A DNA stretch of 41,949 nt from positions 1-41,949 of the forward strand of contig DASPXV010000206.1 in NCBI GenBank assembly GCA_035637115.1, written 5' to 3'. Of this stretch, positions 8,267 through 16,539 are shown piece by piece. The position numbers and the translations under genes were made by a program. The stretch is from JAICSD01 sp035637115. GTDB lineage: Bacteria; Acidobacteriota; Vicinamibacteria; Vicinamibacterales; 2-12-FULL-66-21. The first letter of the stretch is position 1. The number at the start of each line of letters is the position of its first letter. Below the pieces are notes generated by a model. The model worked only from the letters and a program-made list of their open reading frames with translations, was not told where the DNA came from and made no database searches.

Positions 8267-9175
8267 TTACTCGTGTTTCTTTGCCGACGGATTCTCGACC
8301 GGCAAGTTTCGCCGCGACCAGTCTTCGAACGATCCGTCGTACAGCATCACGCGATAGCCGAGCGTGCGCGCAGCGAAGAGCGTCGCGGTCGCCTGCTGGC
8401 CGATGTGGCAGTAGGTGATCACCGTGTCGCCCGGCTTCACGCCTGCTTTCGTGAAGGCAGCGGCGATCTCCGCGACAGGCTTCAACTGCACGTCCTGTGT
8501 GGTGAACGAATCGAAGGGCACGTTCACTGCGCCGGCAATGTGACCGGTCTTATGTTCCGCGGGAGCCCGCCCGCCGGTGCGGGATCCGTCGTAGAACGCG
8601 GGACTGCGCGCGTCGACGATCGCGAATGACGGCGTGTGCAGATGCGAGTTCACGAAGTCTGCATCCGCCACAACCGGCCGTAACCTGAGCGCCGACAGCG
8701 CTCCCGGCTTCTGTGGCGGGATCACCGGTGTCAGCGATCCACCCGCGGCGGTCCACGCCTTCTGGCCTCCGTCCAGCCACGACACGTTCGATAGGCCGGC
8801 GTAATCCAGCGTCAGCATGACGCGCGTCGAAGGTGTCCACATCTCGTCAGATTGATAGACGACGACGCGGGACGTGTCGGAGAGGCCAAGGGCTGCGAGC
8901 CGATCGTGCAGCACGTCGGCGGGCAGCATCTCGAGCGTCAACCCGTTCGCTCCTTCGACTGCCGCGAGCGTCGAACGGTAATCGACGTAGCGCGCTCCCG
9001 GAAGATGCCCGGCATCGTAGGTTTCCTTGTTGCCCACGTGCAGGAGCACAAGATTCGGATCGTTGACGTGTTGCTGGAGCCATGCGGCGGAGACGACCAG
9101 CGTGTCACGCGCGGGTTGCGCCGCTGAGCTCGGCGCGGCCAGTAGAAGCATCGTGACGCACGTCAGGAGTTTCAT
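8267..9175 (-). CDS. Exported two-domain rhodanese-type sulfurtransferase
   Basis: The 302-residue protein has a signal peptide (about residues 1-19), then an inactive N-terminal rhodanese domain (from about 25; VSAAWLQQHVNDPNLVLLHV) and a catalytic C-terminal domain. The active-site loop is YCHIGQQATATLF with Cys256, which would carry the persulfide. This CHIGQQ loop is typical of thiosulfate or 3-mercaptopyruvate sulfurtransferases. Export suggests a periplasmic role in thiosulfate or cyanide handling, or in sulfur transfer to exported proteins; this is inference. The start is supported by a well-spaced minus-strand promoter (9182-9210) whose -10 ends 6 nt before the ATG, implying an almost leaderless transcript. 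Confidence 0.88.
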   Translation of the reverse strand: MKLLTCVTMLLLAAPSSAAQPARDTLVVSAAWLQQHVNDPNLVLLHVGNKETYDAGHLPGARYVDYRSTLAAVEGANGLTLEMLPADVLHDRLAALGLSDTSRVVVYQSDEMWTPSTRVMLTLDYAGLSNVSWLDGGQKAWTAAGGSLTPVIPPQKPGALSALRLRPVVADADFVNSHLHTPSFAIVDARSPAFYDGSRTGGRAPAEHKTGHIAGAVNVPFDSFTTQDVQLKPVAEIAAAFTKAGVKPGDTVITYCHIGQQATATLFAARTLGYRVMLYDGSFEDWSRRNLPVENPSAKKHE

Positions 9176-9181
9176 GAGACC

Positions 9182-9210
9182 ACACTACTGCCGCTCTTGT
9201 AGGGCGTCAA
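9182..9210 (-). promoter_or_regulatory. Sigma70-like promoter of the rhodanese gene, leaderless configuration
   Basis: On the minus strand TTGACG (complement of 9205-9210) and TAGTGT (complement of 9182-9187) are separated by exactly 17 nt, close to the sigma70 consensus. Only 6 nt separate the -10 hexamer from the ATG at 9175, so transcription should begin at or within a base or two of the start codon. Confidence 0.55.
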
Positions 9211-9253
9211 GGGGAGCGACTCGATTCGCGTGTAGTACACTGAGACGGTGCGG

Positions 9254-9377
9254 TGCGCCGGATCGCGGTCCGGAACCTGTGCAAGTTCAGCCTACGAACC
9301 GCGTCAGGGCCGGAAGGCAGCAGCGCTAAGTAGATCCTGTGCTGTGCCGCAGGCCCTCCGGATCGCGGTCGGGCGCA
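9254..9377 (+). ncRNA. ffs: Small signal recognition particle RNA (4.5S type)
   Basis: The conserved apical hairpin core reads GTCAGGGCCGGAAGGCAGCA at 9313-9332, the Ffh-binding GGAA tetraloop motif with its asymmetric loops. The ends pair (TGCGCC at 9254-9259 with GGGCGCA at 9371-9377), and a T run (9378-9382) follows as in an intrinsic terminator. The RNA scaffolds Ffh for co-translational membrane targeting. Its location just upstream of dnaX is conserved in several phyla. The 5' end may be some bases upstream; a TACACT -10-like hexamer lies at 9236-9241. Confidence 0.9.
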
Positions 9378-9382
9378 TTTTT
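9378..9382 (+). terminator. Probable intrinsic terminator of the SRP RNA
   Basis: The closing stem of the SRP RNA (…GGGCGC) is followed directly by ATTTTTC, so the terminal helix plus the T tract would act as a Rho-independent terminator. Confidence 0.5.
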
Positions 9383-9385
9383 CAT

Positions 9386-9536
9386 CTTAGGGCCTCGCCC
9401 CTCGGCACGCCTCCGCTAAAGCTTCGGCGGTGTCCGCCGTAGCCTTGGCGAAGGCGGAACTCCCCGACAGCCTCACTCGTTCGCCGCTTCGCCGGCTCGC
9501 TCCGTTCGGCTGGCTCGGTCGCTACGCTCCCTCGCC
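9386..9536 (+). repeat. Dispersed intergenic repeat with CTCCCCGAC core (copy 1), containing a second mosaic element
   Basis: This non-coding block between the SRP RNA and dnaX begins with a small GGGC/GCCC hairpin, continues through TCCGCCGTAGCCTTGGCG (part of a palindromic element seen again in inverse orientation at 18913-18934), then ACTCCCCGACAGCCTCACTC, and ends in CTCGCT/CGCTCC-rich sequence. The CTCCCCGACA core with flanking CTCGC repeats recurs at 11640-11724 (inverted), 23141-23200 and 40794-40905. No reading frame here is credible. Confidence 0.6.
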
Positions 9537-9573
9537 GTAGTACACTTACAGATCGAGTCGTCCTTCCTTCCAC

Positions 9574-11334
9574 ATGGCCTTTCAAGTTCTCGCCAGGAAA
9601 TGGCGACCCCAGCGGTTCGATGACGTCATCGGCCAGAAGGGTGTGACGCAGACGCTGCGCAACGCGATCACCGCGAACCGCATCGCGCAGTCGTTCGTGT
9701 TTTCCGGCCCGCGCGGCGTCGGGAAGACCACGACGGCGCGCATCATGGCGCGCGCGCTCAACTGCGAGAAGGGACCGACCGCCGACCCGTGCGGCGAGTG
9801 CGACGCCTGCATCGAGATCGCGCAGGGGCGCGACATGGACGTCCTCGAGATCGACGCGGCCACCAACACGCAGGTCGACAAGGTCCGCGAAGTCATCATC
9901 GCCGGCCTCGGCATGGCGCCCGTCCGCAATCGTTACAAGATTTTCATCATCGACGAAGTCCACCGGCTGTCGAACCACGCGTTCGACGCGCTGTTGAAAT
10001 CCATCGAGGAACCGCCGCCGCACGTCGTTTTCATGATGGCCACGACGGAGCTCGAGAAGGTCCCGCCGACAATCCAGTCACGATCGCAGGTGTTCGAGCT
10101 CAAGACGATCGGCGTGAAGCAGATCGCGGACCAGCTCCGCACCATCGCGGAAGCGGAGAAGATCCAGATCGATGAAGCCGCGGTGATGCTGATCGCCCGC
10201 GCGGGCGACGGTAGCATGCGCGACGCGCAGAGCGCGTTCGACCAGGTGATCGCATTCGCCGGCACGACGATCACCGCGGACGACGTGTCCACCGTGCTCG
10301 GTCTCGTGCGCCGCGATCTGCTCATCGCGATTGCCGACGCCGTCGCGCGCGAGGATGCGACCGCGGTGTTCGATCTTGCGGCACGCGCCGTCGAATCCGG
10401 GTACGACTTGCGCCTCGTCGTCCGCGAGCTCGCGCGGATGACGCGCGACCTGCTCGTGCTGACGATCGATCCGTCCCGCGTCTCGGATCCGGAGATCGCC
10501 GCTGAAGGCGAACGTCAGGCGATGCTCGACCTGTCGCGGAAGTTCTCGGGCGAGGATCTGTTGCGCGCGTTCGACGTGCTCACGAAGGCGGAGTACGAGA
10601 TCAAGGGATCGATGCAGCCGCGCTATCACCTCGAAATGGCGCTTCTGCGCTGGATCCATTTGCGCAAGCTCGTGCCGCTGACGGATCTGATCAAACAGAT
10701 GGAAGGCGGAGCGCGTGCCGTCGGCTCACCCACGCCCGCGCGGCCGACGCCGGCGCCGCCGATTGCGCCCGCATCCGCGCCAGTCAGGCCGACACCACCG
10801 GCTCCGATGGCATCGCGCGCCGAAACCGTGAAAGCTGTCGAAGCGAAACGCGGAGCGACTGCTGCATCCTCTGCCGACTCGCTCGATCTGAAGGCGGTGG
10901 ATCCCGCGGTCCTGAAGGAGAGCTTCCTGGCGGAGGTCCGCAAGGCGAAGAAGTTCTTCTTCGGTACGGTCGTGGCCCAGGCGCAGAAGATCGAATTCGA
11001 AGGGGACCGCGTCGTGTTTACGTTCGCGCCGCAGCACCGCGCGCTGCGAGCGCAGCTCGAACAGAACCGTCCATGGCTCGAGACCGCTGCGAGCCAGCTC
11101 GCGGCCCGGAGAATTACGGTCGCTGCGGCAGAGGGTTCAGCAACTAGCGGTCCGCCTCCGCCGGCTGGCGCCGGCTTCGGCGAGACGGCAGCGGCGCCGA
11201 AGACGGCGGACGCCGCTGCCAGCGGAGCACAGGACCATCAACAGACGTTAAAGGAACGCGCGCTGTCGGACACCGGTGTGCAGACGATGCTGGACGTGTT
11301 CGCCGCGGAGATCAAAGACGTGGAGGAGATGTAG
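9574..11334 (+). CDS. dnaX: DNA polymerase III subunit gamma/tau
   Basis: The 586-residue clamp-loader ATPase opens with MAFQVLARKWRPQRFDDVIG. It has Walker A GPRGVGKTT (45-53), the zinc-binding cysteines C64, C73, C76 and C79, a Walker B/DEXX segment IFIIDEVHRLS, and sensor 1 MMATTELEKVPPTIQSR. Domain III ends near residue 365. A Pro/Ala-rich linker (about 375-430) and a C-terminal domain (about 440-540) suggest a tau-like form; I see no obvious slippery heptamer. It loads the sliding clamp and couples the polymerases at the fork. The ybaB start lies 2 nt after its stop, with recR following, the classic dnaX-ybaB-recR order. Confidence 0.97.
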   Translation: MAFQVLARKWRPQRFDDVIGQKGVTQTLRNAITANRIAQSFVFSGPRGVGKTTTARIMARALNCEKGPTADPCGECDACIEIAQGRDMDVLEIDAATNTQVDKVREVIIAGLGMAPVRNRYKIFIIDEVHRLSNHAFDALLKSIEEPPPHVVFMMATTELEKVPPTIQSRSQVFELKTIGVKQIADQLRTIAEAEKIQIDEAAVMLIARAGDGSMRDAQSAFDQVIAFAGTTITADDVSTVLGLVRRDLLIAIADAVAREDATAVFDLAARAVESGYDLRLVVRELARMTRDLLVLTIDPSRVSDPEIAAEGERQAMLDLSRKFSGEDLLRAFDVLTKAEYEIKGSMQPRYHLEMALLRWIHLRKLVPLTDLIKQMEGGARAVGSPTPARPTPAPPIAPASAPVRPTPPAPMASRAETVKAVEAKRGATAASSADSLDLKAVDPAVLKESFLAEVRKAKKFFFGTVVAQAQKIEFEGDRVVFTFAPQHRALRAQLEQNRPWLETAASQLAARRITVAAAEGSATSGPPPPAGAGFGETAAAPKTADAAASGAQDHQQTLKERALSDTGVQTMLDVFAAEIKDVEEM

Positions 11335-11336
11335 CG

Positions 11337-11636
11337 ATGAATCCCCAGCAGCTCATGAAGCAGGCGCAGCAGATGCAGGAGCGCATGCAGAAGCAGATGG
11401 CGGAGATGAAGGTCGAAGCCACTGCCGGCGGCGGCATGGTCACCGTCGTCATGAACGGCGCGAAGCAGATCCTGTCGCTGAAGATCGATCCCGAGGCGGT
11501 CTCAAAGGACGACGTCGAGATGCTGCAGGATCTCATCCTGGCGGCGATCAACGACGCGCAGCGGAAGGCGGACGAGGAGATGCAGAAGCAGATGAGCGGC
11601 ATGCTCGGCGGCATGAAGATTCCTGGCATGTTCTGA
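11337..11636 (+). CDS. ybaB: YbaB/EbfC-family nucleoid-associated protein
   Basis: This 99-residue protein starts with the coiled-coil helix MNPQQLMKQAQQMQERMQKQ and continues with the family core GGGMVTVVMNGAKQILSLKI and DPEAVSKDDVEMLQDLILAA. It ends in a Met/Gly-rich tail (MSGMLGGMKIPGMF). EbfC proteins form dimers that bind DNA and compact the nucleoid. The gene sits between dnaX and recR in the usual order, and its length is typical. Confidence 0.96.
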   Translation: MNPQQLMKQAQQMQERMQKQMAEMKVEATAGGGMVTVVMNGAKQILSLKIDPEAVSKDDVEMLQDLILAAINDAQRKADEEMQKQMSGMLGGMKIPGMF

Positions 11637-11639
11637 TGC

Positions 11640-11724
11640 AAGCGACGACCGGAGGGAACGAAGCGGCGGTCGGAGCGCGCAGCGAGCGTGGGGAAGTTGG
11701 GGCCCCGCGCGAGCGAAGTGAACG
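11640..11724 (-). repeat. Dispersed intergenic repeat (copy 2, inverted)
   Basis: Read on the minus strand the ybaB-recR gap gives a GCGCGGGGCCCC half-palindrome, then ACTTCCCCACGCTCGCTGCG. This corresponds to the ACTCCCCGACACGCTCGCTC core at 23141-23200 and 40794-40905. It separates two genes that are normally only a few bases apart, so it appears to have inserted into the dnaX-ybaB-recR operon just before the recR start. Confidence 0.5.
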
Positions 11725-12321
11725 ATGAGCCGACCCGATCCGCTCACGAAGCTGATCGAGCAGCTTCAACGCCTGCCCGGCATCGGCGCGAAGAGCGCGC
11801 AGCGGCTCGCGTTCCACGTCCTGAAGACTCCGAGGGAAGACATCGATCGGCTGGCGGCGGCGATGCAGGAGGTCAAGGATCGCGTGACCTACTGCTCGGT
11901 GTGCAGCAACATCACCGACGCCGATCCCTGCTTCTATTGCACCGACGCCGGCCGGGACAGACGCGTCATCTGCGTCGTCGAGGAGCCCGAGAACGTCACG
12001 GCCGTCGAGAAGACGCGCGACTTCAAAGGGATGTACCACGTGCTCATGGGCGCGCTATCGCCGCTGCACGGCGTCGGCCCCGACGACCTGAAGATCAAAG
12101 AGCTCCTCTCGCGTGTGGCGGCCGGCACGGTCGAAGAAGTGATCCTCGCCACCAACCCCAACGTCGAAGGAGAAGCGACTGCGATCTATCTCGCCAAGCT
12201 CCTCAAGCCGCTCGGTGTGCGCGTCACGCGCATCGCGATGGGCGTGCCCGTCGGCAGCGATCTCGAATACGCCGACGAGTTCACGATGCACAAGGCCATG
12301 GAAGGGCGGCGCGAAGTCTAA
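11725..12321 (+). CDS. recR: Recombination protein RecR
   Basis: The 198-residue protein has the N-terminal helix-hairpin-helix (LQRLPGIGAKSAQRLAFHVL), a C4 zinc finger with C57, C60, C69 and C72, a Toprim domain starting at ICVVEEPENV (about 80), and the terminal Walker-like segment GVRVTRIAMGVPVGSDLEYAD. RecR loads RecA at gaps together with RecO and RecF. Its stop overlaps by 4 nt the stop of the convergent fusion gene, so transcripts must end inside the opposing coding sequences. The length matches the family. Confidence 0.97.
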   Translation: MSRPDPLTKLIEQLQRLPGIGAKSAQRLAFHVLKTPREDIDRLAAAMQEVKDRVTYCSVCSNITDADPCFYCTDAGRDRRVICVVEEPENVTAVEKTRDFKGMYHVLMGALSPLHGVGPDDLKIKELLSRVAAGTVEEVILATNPNVEGEATAIYLAKLLKPLGVRVTRIAMGVPVGSDLEYADEFTMHKAMEGRREV

Positions 12322-14606
12322 GCCGCGACGGCTTCGGTATCCTGGCGGAGCAGGTGACGGAGCTTCAGCACCATCGAGATCCAGTACGTATTGGATCCGA
12401 TCGCCGCGAGCACGACGACCAGCGGCAGCAGGCCGAGCAGCGACAGCGCGAAGATGCCATACGGCATCGCGGAGCGCGTCGCCACGAACGAGATCCGCCA
12501 GATGATCCGCGACCACCAGGTCGGCTCCGCCTTGAAGCGTGTCTTCGCGATGGAGTGCAGCTTTTCGGGCTGTCCGGCGGTAATGCGGTTGCGGAGGAAG
12601 ATGAGTAGCGCGAACGCGATCAGCGTGCCGGCGAGCGCGATTGCGCCGAGCCAGTAGAACCCCTGCCAAGCGGTGCGCCGCGCTGCGCCCACGGTAAGGC
12701 CTGTGAAGATCGCAATGTAGTACGAGTAGTCGCCGAACGTTTCGATCCAGCAGCCGAGGGCTGATTCCTGGTACTTCAGTCGCGCGATCTCGCCATCGCA
12801 GCCGTCGAGCACGCTGGCGGCCAGGGAAAGGAAACCGGCGAGCACGCCCGCGAGGTAATGGCCGGTGCTGAAGAGCCACGCGCAGTAGAAGCCGATCGCC
12901 ACGAGCGCGACCGAAAGCTGGTTCGCCGTGAGCGGCGTCCTGATCAGCGCGATGCTGATCGGCAGCGACAGGCTGCGGTTCGCCCGCGCGACCTTGTTGT
13001 CCGTATCTTTATAGCTCGAGCGACGGATCGTTCGTTCCGCCGCGGGCAGGTCCGCGTCGCTTGCGACGTGCAATGCGAGCCGGCCGCGCCCGAACGACAC
13101 GTCCTCGCCGGTCGGCAACGCAGCGCCGGAGAGCAGCCGACCGCGCAACTCGCGCGCGAGCATCGACACGTCACCCGCATCACTTGCTTTGACCCGAAGC
13201 AGGCCGGATGCCGGCCACTCGCGCCCCGCCGGCACGTCGCAGACATCTCCTGCGTCCGCGGCGATCTGCGCCGCGTCCTGGAACAGTGCCGGCGACACGA
13301 CCGTCCCCGCCCCCGCGACGGTGAGCACTGTGTCCGGTGGAAGCTCCGACAGCGCGTTTCGCCAGTCGGCATCGGAGCCGAAGATGCGGACATCACTCCT
13401 GACTTCGCGCGCCAGGCGGCGCACGCCGCTTGCGACGCTTCCATCTGCGCGCACGTACACGCGCGAGTAGCCCGCCCGGGACGCAGAGCGAAGCACGCGT
13501 TCCGCAATCGGCAGTCCGGCGATGCGCGTAAGTGCCGATACCGCGACCGCGTCGTCCGTCGGGATGTAGAGGAGGATCGAGCCCGGCGCATGCGGCTGCA
13601 CGGGCGCCGGCGCCTCGGCAGCTGGTACTGCGGGCCGACGGCCGCGCGGATAGATGGCGAGACCGATGCCGGCCCAGAACAGGCCTCGAAGCCGGCGCGC
13701 GAGCGCGAGCGGCGCACCCGCCGCTGCGGCGCCGACGGCGGTGACCGCGGCGATGCTGGACGCTTCCAGCGCGCCGAGATTCGCGGGAATGAAGGCGGAC
13801 GCGAAGCTGGCGACACGCGAGAACGTCTCCACGGCGAGCGCGCCCGCGAACGAAATGGGGACGTTCGCCGCGCGCATGATGATCCACGCCTCGGCAGCCA
13901 TCGACGCGTAGGCGATCAATGTCGCGAGCGTCAGCACTGCAAGCCGCAGCGGATGACTGCGAATGAGATCGAGCAGCTGGCGCTCGACCGCGCCGGCAAA
14001 TCGGCCCACTCTTCCGCCGGCCATCGACGTGCCGAGCGACCGATCGATGCGTTCGACGAGCGCGAGGAAATAGGTGCCGTGTCCCGCGAGCACGATTCCG
14101 GTGAATACGGCGAGGACGCCCGCGGCGATCGCGAACCCGCGGAAGATGCGGAACCAGGTATGCGTGAGGGGCAGCGTTGCGATCGCAATCAGCGATCCGA
14201 GGCCGACGATCAACGTCGTCCCCACCATGTAGCCGATGCGTTCGAGCGCCACGGCGGCGGTCGCCACGCGCGGATCGATCTCCTGCTCGAGCAGTACGAC
14301 CTTGAGCGGCTCGCCTGCGATGCCGCGCAGCGTCAGGTAGCTGAAGGCCTCGGCGGCCAGCCGCACACGCGCGAGGCGGAGGAACGACACCTTCGCGCCG
14401 CGCGGGAAGCACCACGACCACGCCCAGGTGCGCGCGAGGTGCCACGTGCCGCTCGCGAACAGCGACAGGAGCAGCGCGAGCGCGAGGCGGCGGCCCATGT
14501 GCGCGACGAGGTGGAAATCGACGTAGTAGAGCGTCGCGATGAAGAGCAGCGCGCCGACGGCGAACGCACCGAGCGAAATCAGTCTGCTGCGAGTGGCGGG
14601 ATTCAT
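12318..14606 (-). CDS. Three-domain fusion: flippase-like membrane domain, nucleotidyltransferase-like domain, CDP-alcohol phosphatidyltransferase
   Basis: The protein has about 762 residues. Residues 1-330 form a UPF0104/lysylphosphatidylglycerol-synthase-type membrane domain (about 8 helices; WHLARTWAWSWCFPRG, LRGIAGEPLKVVLLEQ). After a Pro/Ala linker, residues about 350-520 resemble a degenerate MobA-like nucleotidyltransferase (SALTRIAGLPIAERVLRSAS) without a clear LAAGxGxR loop. Residues about 545-762 form a CDP-alcohol phosphatidyltransferase with the signature D601-xx-D604-G-xx-A608-R609, G618, E622, D626; the third acidic position, normally Asp, is Glu. The layout recalls IPCT-DIPPS enzymes that join CDP-inositol to another alcohol. 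The ATG at 14606 overlaps the stop of the upstream cytidylyltransferase-like gene (ATGA), so the two are coupled. The likely role is synthesis and perhaps flipping of a phospho-headgroup lipid or inositol phosphodiester; the substrate is unknown. Confidence 0.82.
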   Translation of the reverse strand: MNPATRSRLISLGAFAVGALLFIATLYYVDFHLVAHMGRRLALALLLSLFASGTWHLARTWAWSWCFPRGAKVSFLRLARVRLAAEAFSYLTLRGIAGEPLKVVLLEQEIDPRVATAAVALERIGYMVGTTLIVGLGSLIAIATLPLTHTWFRIFRGFAIAAGVLAVFTGIVLAGHGTYFLALVERIDRSLGTSMAGGRVGRFAGAVERQLLDLIRSHPLRLAVLTLATLIAYASMAAEAWIIMRAANVPISFAGALAVETFSRVASFASAFIPANLGALEASSIAAVTAVGAAAAGAPLALARRLRGLFWAGIGLAIYPRGRRPAVPAAEAPAPVQPHAPGSILLYIPTDDAVAVSALTRIAGLPIAERVLRSASRAGYSRVYVRADGSVASGVRRLAREVRSDVRIFGSDADWRNALSELPPDTVLTVAGAGTVVSPALFQDAAQIAADAGDVCDVPAGREWPASGLLRVKASDAGDVSMLARELRGRLLSGAALPTGEDVSFGRGRLALHVASDADLPAAERTIRRSSYKDTDNKVARANRSLSLPISIALIRTPLTANQLSVALVAIGFYCAWLFSTGHYLAGVLAGFLSLAASVLDGCDGEIARLKYQESALGCWIETFGDYSYYIAIFTGLTVGAARRTAWQGFYWLGAIALAGTLIAFALLIFLRNRITAGQPEKLHSIAKTRFKAEPTWWSRIIWRISFVATRSAMPYGIFALSLLGLLPLVVVLAAIGSNTYWISMVLKLRHLLRQDTEAVAA

Positions 14607-15334
14607 ACGGAGGGCGCGCCCAGCGCCGACTCCGCCGCGGCGAGATCCGACAACGTGTCGATGTCGCACCACGTGGCGTCCCCGATTTCCATGCCGCGCA
14701 TGAGGCCGCGCGCGGCGAGCTGCCGCACGCCGCCGCTCAATGTCGTGTCGCCGAGCGCGCGCGCCCGCTCGAGCGCGTCGAACAGCACCGGCGAGAACAC
14801 GAACATACCCGTGTCGAGCGCGTCGTACTGTTTGAGGTCCTTCCCGATGGCTACGATGCGCGCGCCATTCCGCCGCACCTTGGTCGCCTCGTCTGCCTGC
14901 GCCGGCGATGGGGGCCGTGCGTCGATCGCCAGGAGCGATTCGCTGGGGTCGACGTCGAGCCGCAGCATGCGCTGCAGCACCGGCGGTTCGAACACGTGAT
15001 CCCCCATCAGCAGCGCGAAGCGGTCTTCGCCAATCGAGGCGCGCGCGGCGAGCGCGGAGACGCCGTTCTCGAGACGCCAGTCAGGATTGAGCGCGAAATC
15101 GATCTCGACGTCCGAAGGCCGGCCGGACTCGACGACCGCGCGCACCCGCTCCGCCTGATAGCCGATCACGATCGTCACGCGCCGGATCCCCGCCTCGCGC
15201 GCCGCGTCGAGGGTCCGCAGCAGGATCGGCCGGCCCAGCAACGGCTGCAGGAGCTTCGATTCGTGTGTGGGATTGTGGAAACGGTCGCCGTTGCCCGCGG
15301 CGAGGATGACGGCCCTGCTGACAATTCGCGTCAC
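14603..15334 (-). CDS. Nucleotidyltransferase resembling inositol-1-phosphate cytidylyltransferase
   Basis: The 243-residue enzyme carries the nucleotide loop AVILAAGNGDRF (residues 8-19) with the following lysine in HESKLLQPLLGRPIL, and VIGYQAERV. MGDHVFEPPVLQRML supplies the metal-binding Asp of sugar-phosphate nucleotidyltransferases. The GDHVFEP form and the DALDTGMFVFSPVLF segment are most like inositol-phosphate or phosphocholine cytidylyltransferases. It would activate a phosphorylated alcohol with CTP for the CDP-alcohol phosphatidyltransferase encoded by the next gene, with which it overlaps by 4 nt. The fused nucleotidyltransferase-like domain there looks degenerate, so this protein is the probable active partner. 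Substrate is inferred, not shown. Confidence 0.78.
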   Translation of the reverse strand: MTRIVSRAVILAAGNGDRFHNPTHESKLLQPLLGRPILLRTLDAAREAGIRRVTIVIGYQAERVRAVVESGRPSDVEIDFALNPDWRLENGVSALAARASIGEDRFALLMGDHVFEPPVLQRMLRLDVDPSESLLAIDARPPSPAQADEATKVRRNGARIVAIGKDLKQYDALDTGMFVFSPVLFDALERARALGDTTLSGGVRQLAARGLMRGMEIGDATWCDIDTLSDLAAAESALGAPSV

Positions 15335-15525
15335 TGCTGCTCTCGTGTCTGCCGGTGCCTCTAGCCGGCGTGTCCAGGCATCGTGTCATGGGATTGGACG
15401 CGTGCCGTATGCCCCGCGTCTCCGCCGCGTCCATGACCTATACGCCCCGTAAGGCGATCTTAGTTCACGGAACAGCTCGTATGCATCCAAAGAGTGCATG
15501 GAATATGCCCGTTTTCGTCATGGGC

Positions 15526-16524
15526 TCAGCCTCTTTCTCTTTGATCCTGCGGGACTTGCGGCGCGCGATGGGTGAGTCCTTCCCGGACCAGGAGGATCCC
15601 GCCAGCCAGGGCCCAGAAGAGCATCCGGAGCTTCCGGATAATCGCCATCGACAGCCCCGGACGGGCACCGAGGCCGAGGACCTGTGCAATGTAGGCAGTC
15701 GCCGCCTCGTCCACACCAAGGCGGAGCGGAACGAACTTGAAGACAACAGTAATCAGGCGATTGGCCGTTTCGAGGATGAACGCCGTCAGCAGCGAGGGGG
15801 GCGCGCCGTTGAGGATCCACAACGTGAGATAGATCTCGGCGACGCCGAGCACGTGGAAGCCTGTTTCGGCCAACGCCAAGCCCGGCAGCCTGGATCCGTG
15901 CCGCGATGCGAACGTATAGATGCGGGTTTCGATTTCCTGGATGCGCGCGGAGTGACGTCGCAGCGGCGGTGCGACGCCGAGCGCGCGGCTGATCAAGGCG
16001 GGCTGCCGCCACAGCATCCACAGGCAGATCGCGAAGAGCGCCAGGGTGGCGGCCACCGTGATCTCTCCAACGCCGCGTATCGCCGACGGCGGCTGGAAGC
16101 GCACCAGCAGCGCGACCATCCCGGCGGCAATCATCGCCGCCGCAGAGAGCGTGTAGAGGACGTTTTCAATCGCGAGCGCGGTGACGGCCGGGCCGAGCGC
16201 GACACGTCCGCGCACGAACGCGGCCTTCGCGGGCTCGCCGACGAGGGGACCGAGCGGCGTGAGATTGCCGATCGTGTCGCCGCACACGACGGCGGCGAAG
16301 GCGTCGGCGATGGGCAGCGTATGGGGAGGATCGAGACAGAGGCGCCACGCGAGCGCGCGCAGCAGGAAGCGGAACCCGCCGATCGCGACGATCGCGATCA
16401 GCATCCAGCCGACCTGCCGCACGTCCGCCGCGATCTCGGCGACGCCGATTCTCGACACCATCCACGCGAGCAGGGCGAGGCCGCCGATCGCGGTCAGTAC
16501 GCCAGAGAAGCTGGAGCGACGCAT
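15526..16524 (-). CDS. UPF0104 / lysylphosphatidylglycerol-synthase-type membrane protein (flippase-like)
   Basis: The 332-residue protein has about 8 membrane helices and the family features FLLRALAWRLCL, NLTPLGPLVGEPAKAAFVRG and FKFVPLRLGVDEAATAYIAQ. This resembles the membrane half of MprF and of many polyprenyl- or lipid-flipping proteins, without the synthase domain. It lies upstream of, and co-directional with, the cytidylyltransferase and the three-domain fusion, whose N-terminus is a paralogous domain. A role in lipid translocation for the same pathway is likely. The 190 nt between its stop and the next gene hold no feature I can name. The divergent neighbour starts at 16554. Confidence 0.82.
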   Translation of the reverse strand: MRRSSFSGVLTAIGGLALLAWMVSRIGVAEIAADVRQVGWMLIAIVAIGGFRFLLRALAWRLCLDPPHTLPIADAFAAVVCGDTIGNLTPLGPLVGEPAKAAFVRGRVALGPAVTALAIENVLYTLSAAAMIAAGMVALLVRFQPPSAIRGVGEITVAATLALFAICLWMLWRQPALISRALGVAPPLRRHSARIQEIETRIYTFASRHGSRLPGLALAETGFHVLGVAEIYLTLWILNGAPPSLLTAFILETANRLITVVFKFVPLRLGVDEAATAYIAQVLGLGARPGLSMAIIRKLRMLFWALAGGILLVREGLTHRAPQVPQDQRERG

Positions 16525-16539
16525 CTAATCCTTGGGACT

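Noticed and set aside
9382..10023. Minus-strand frame through the SRP-dnaX gap and dnaX start
   Set aside because: Antisense of dnaX and of the repeat block; its only familiar string comes from translation of the dispersed repeat.
12858..14999. 713-codon plus-strand open frame opposite the lipid-type fusion
   Set aside because: High-GC shadow of the real minus-strand genes; composition dominated by Arg, Asp and Gly, with no recognisable domain.
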